A DNA stretch of 64,000 bases from Bacteroidota bacterium (lineage in GTDB: Bacteria > Bacteroidota > Bacteroidia > Bacteroidales > UBA7960). The first letter of the stretch is position 1, and each line of letters starts with the position of its first letter. The notes under the pieces were generated by a model, which was not told the DNA's origin, did no database searches, and saw only the letters and a list, made by a program, of their open reading frames with translations. The stretch spans positions 64,085-128,084 of the forward strand of contig REDJ01000137.1 of NCBI GenBank assembly GCA_007693555.1, read 5' to 3'. Position numbers and translations under genes: made by a program. This document shows positions 62,987 through 64,000 of the stretch, in pieces.

Positions 62987-64000
62987 ATGAATATCCTGAT
63001 AGCCGGCGACGGTGAAATCATTACACACCTTGCCCGTTTGTTATATGATGAGAATCATGACATTACCCTCTTTTGCCCTGCTGAGCTTTCCGGCTCAATC
63101 AGCCAGAGTCTCGATGTATTGATTTATTCAGGTGATCCTACTTCCATAGATGACCTTAAGAATGCCAATATTAAAAAAACTGACCTGTTCATTACCACAT
63201 ACGTGGATGGACGGACAAACCTGCTTGCAGGAATCCTTGGGAAGAATTTGGGTGCAAAGAAATGTATAGCCAAGGTAAATGAAACTGAATACTCTATTGG
63301 CGAAAGCCGGGAAATGTATAAAAACCTGGGTGTTGACTATGTGGTTTGCCCCGAAAAGATTGCCGCAAAGGAAATCACCAATCTTATTACCAATACTGCT
63401 GCCACCGAGATTTTTGACTTTACCGACAAGCACCTTTCACTTATGCTCATCCGCCTTGGAGAAGAGGCCCAGGTAATCGGAAAAAGCCTGAACCAGATAG
63501 CTGAGGAAAACAAAGACCTTGACTTTCGTGCTGTAGCACTTCACCGAAAATCCAGAACCCTGATACCCAGAGGAGATGACATCTTCAAGAAAAACGACCT
63601 GGCGTATGTGGTAACCAAACCAAACGGGATTGAACATCTGCTGCGCTTAGGAGGTAAAAAAAACTTCACCATCAATAATATCATGATTGTGGGAGGCGGA
63701 ACTGTTGGAACCCTTACCGCCAAAAATCTTGAAAAAAATTACAAGGTGAAACTTTTTGAACTTAACAATGAAACTTCCACTAAGCTGGCAGATGAACTGC
63801 GCAACACCATGGTTATTAATGGCGATGCTCATGATGTGGCGCTTCTTGAAAGGGAAAATATCCATGCTATGGATGCAGTGATTGCTGTTACCAATAATTC
63901 CGAAACCAATATCCTTACATGCCTGCTGGCTAAAAAATATGGTGTACAAAAAACCATTGCACTGGTTGAAAATATTAATTTCATTGAAATTTCGCAAAAT
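62987..64000 (+). CDS. trkA: Trk potassium uptake regulator TrkA, N-terminal part (runs off right edge)
   Basis: Open from ATG 62987 to the window end, 338 codons; missed by the track because it is not closed. Two RCK units are visible: MNILIAGDGEIITHLARLLYDE at the start and NIMIVGGGTVGTLTAKNLEK at about 228, each a GxGxxG nucleotide loop, with C-subdomains between (LMLIRLGEEAQVIGKSL). It gates TrkH K+ uptake in response to NAD(H)/ATP at the cytosolic face. TATATTTG and TAATTTTG boxes (62948-62967) precede it. The last part of the protein and any trkH are outside the window. Confidence 0.92.
   Translation, partial: MNILIAGDGEIITHLARLLYDENHDITLFCPAELSGSISQSLDVLIYSGDPTSIDDLKNANIKKTDLFITTYVDGRTNLLAGILGKNLGAKKCIAKVNETEYSIGESREMYKNLGVDYVVCPEKIAAKEITNLITNTAATEIFDFTDKHLSLMLIRLGEEAQVIGKSLNQIAEENKDLDFRAVALHRKSRTLIPRGDDIFKKNDLAYVVTKPNGIEHLLRLGGKKNFTINNIMIVGGGTVGTLTAKNLEKNYKVKLFELNNETSTKLADELRNTMVINGDAHDVALLERENIHAMDAVIAVTNNSETNILTCLLAKKYGVQKTIALVENINFIEISQN

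Noticed and set aside
1-64000. tRNA, rRNA and known riboswitches
   Set aside because: Searched by eye for T-loop and riboswitch core motifs in the gaps; none convincing.

Overview
This is a chromosomal window from an AT-rich member of the Bacteroidota, most likely class Bacteroidia (Bacteroidales/Marinilabiliales type). Four things support this: secreted proteins ending in type IX secretion (T9SS) type A sorting domains; the DUF4293-rho gene pair; a zinc-free type B L31; and start sites that lack Shine-Dalgarno sequences, with several TTTG / TAnnTTTG promoter boxes upstream. The order is typical of housekeeping chromosome. I see no prophage, plasmid, CRISPR, tRNA or rRNA.

Layout. 1-0.9 kb: 5' part of mfd (runs off the left edge), then fbp. 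2.6-6.4 kb: a large T9SS surface protein with DUF4397 and fasciclin domains, convergent with cinA. 7.8-13.8 kb: uridine phosphorylase-like gene, SirB1-like gene, YrdC/YciO-family gene, a cupin, M23 endopeptidase, Yip1 protein and a XerC/D recombinase. 13.9-18.1 kb: a second T9SS protein and a TPR protein. 18.2-25.7 kb: ribosomal protein S1 with a six-fold 54-bp repeat in its tail, Lon, a MITE-like inverted-repeat element, a GlmU-like protein and L31B. 25.9-29.3 kb: serC-serA-DUF1015, a serine-biosynthesis operon. 29.7-38.4 kb: secreted unknown, acyl-CoA reductase, a plug-domain protein, an exported PCMT paired with a membrane spermidine-synthase-like protein, and a SpoU methyltransferase. 38.4-45.9 kb, all on the minus strand: proline dehydrogenase, three tandem-domain universal stress proteins, a LOG-family protein, an AbgT transporter and a radical SAM protein. 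46.1-49.1 kb: Na+/solute symporter, GNAT and amino-acid racemase operon with a clear promoter. 49.2-54.1 kb: DUF4293, rho and a copper P-type ATPase. 54.3-59.2 kb: DUF2817 peptidase, a beta-lactamase-like serine hydrolase, DUF1460 amidase-like lipoprotein and a DoxX-like protein. 59.6-62.8 kb: three genes I cannot name (secreted, membrane, beta-barrel-like). 63-64 kb: 5' part of trkA (runs off the right edge).

No single locus stands out as a wholly new system. The loci most worth a second look are the exported isoaspartyl methyltransferase with its membrane SAM-fold partner, the symporter-GNAT-racemase operon, the exact 54-bp repeat array inside rpsA, the 165-bp MITE-like element after lon, and the small unknown genes around 59.6-62.8 kb, the first of which lies between two near-identical terminators.
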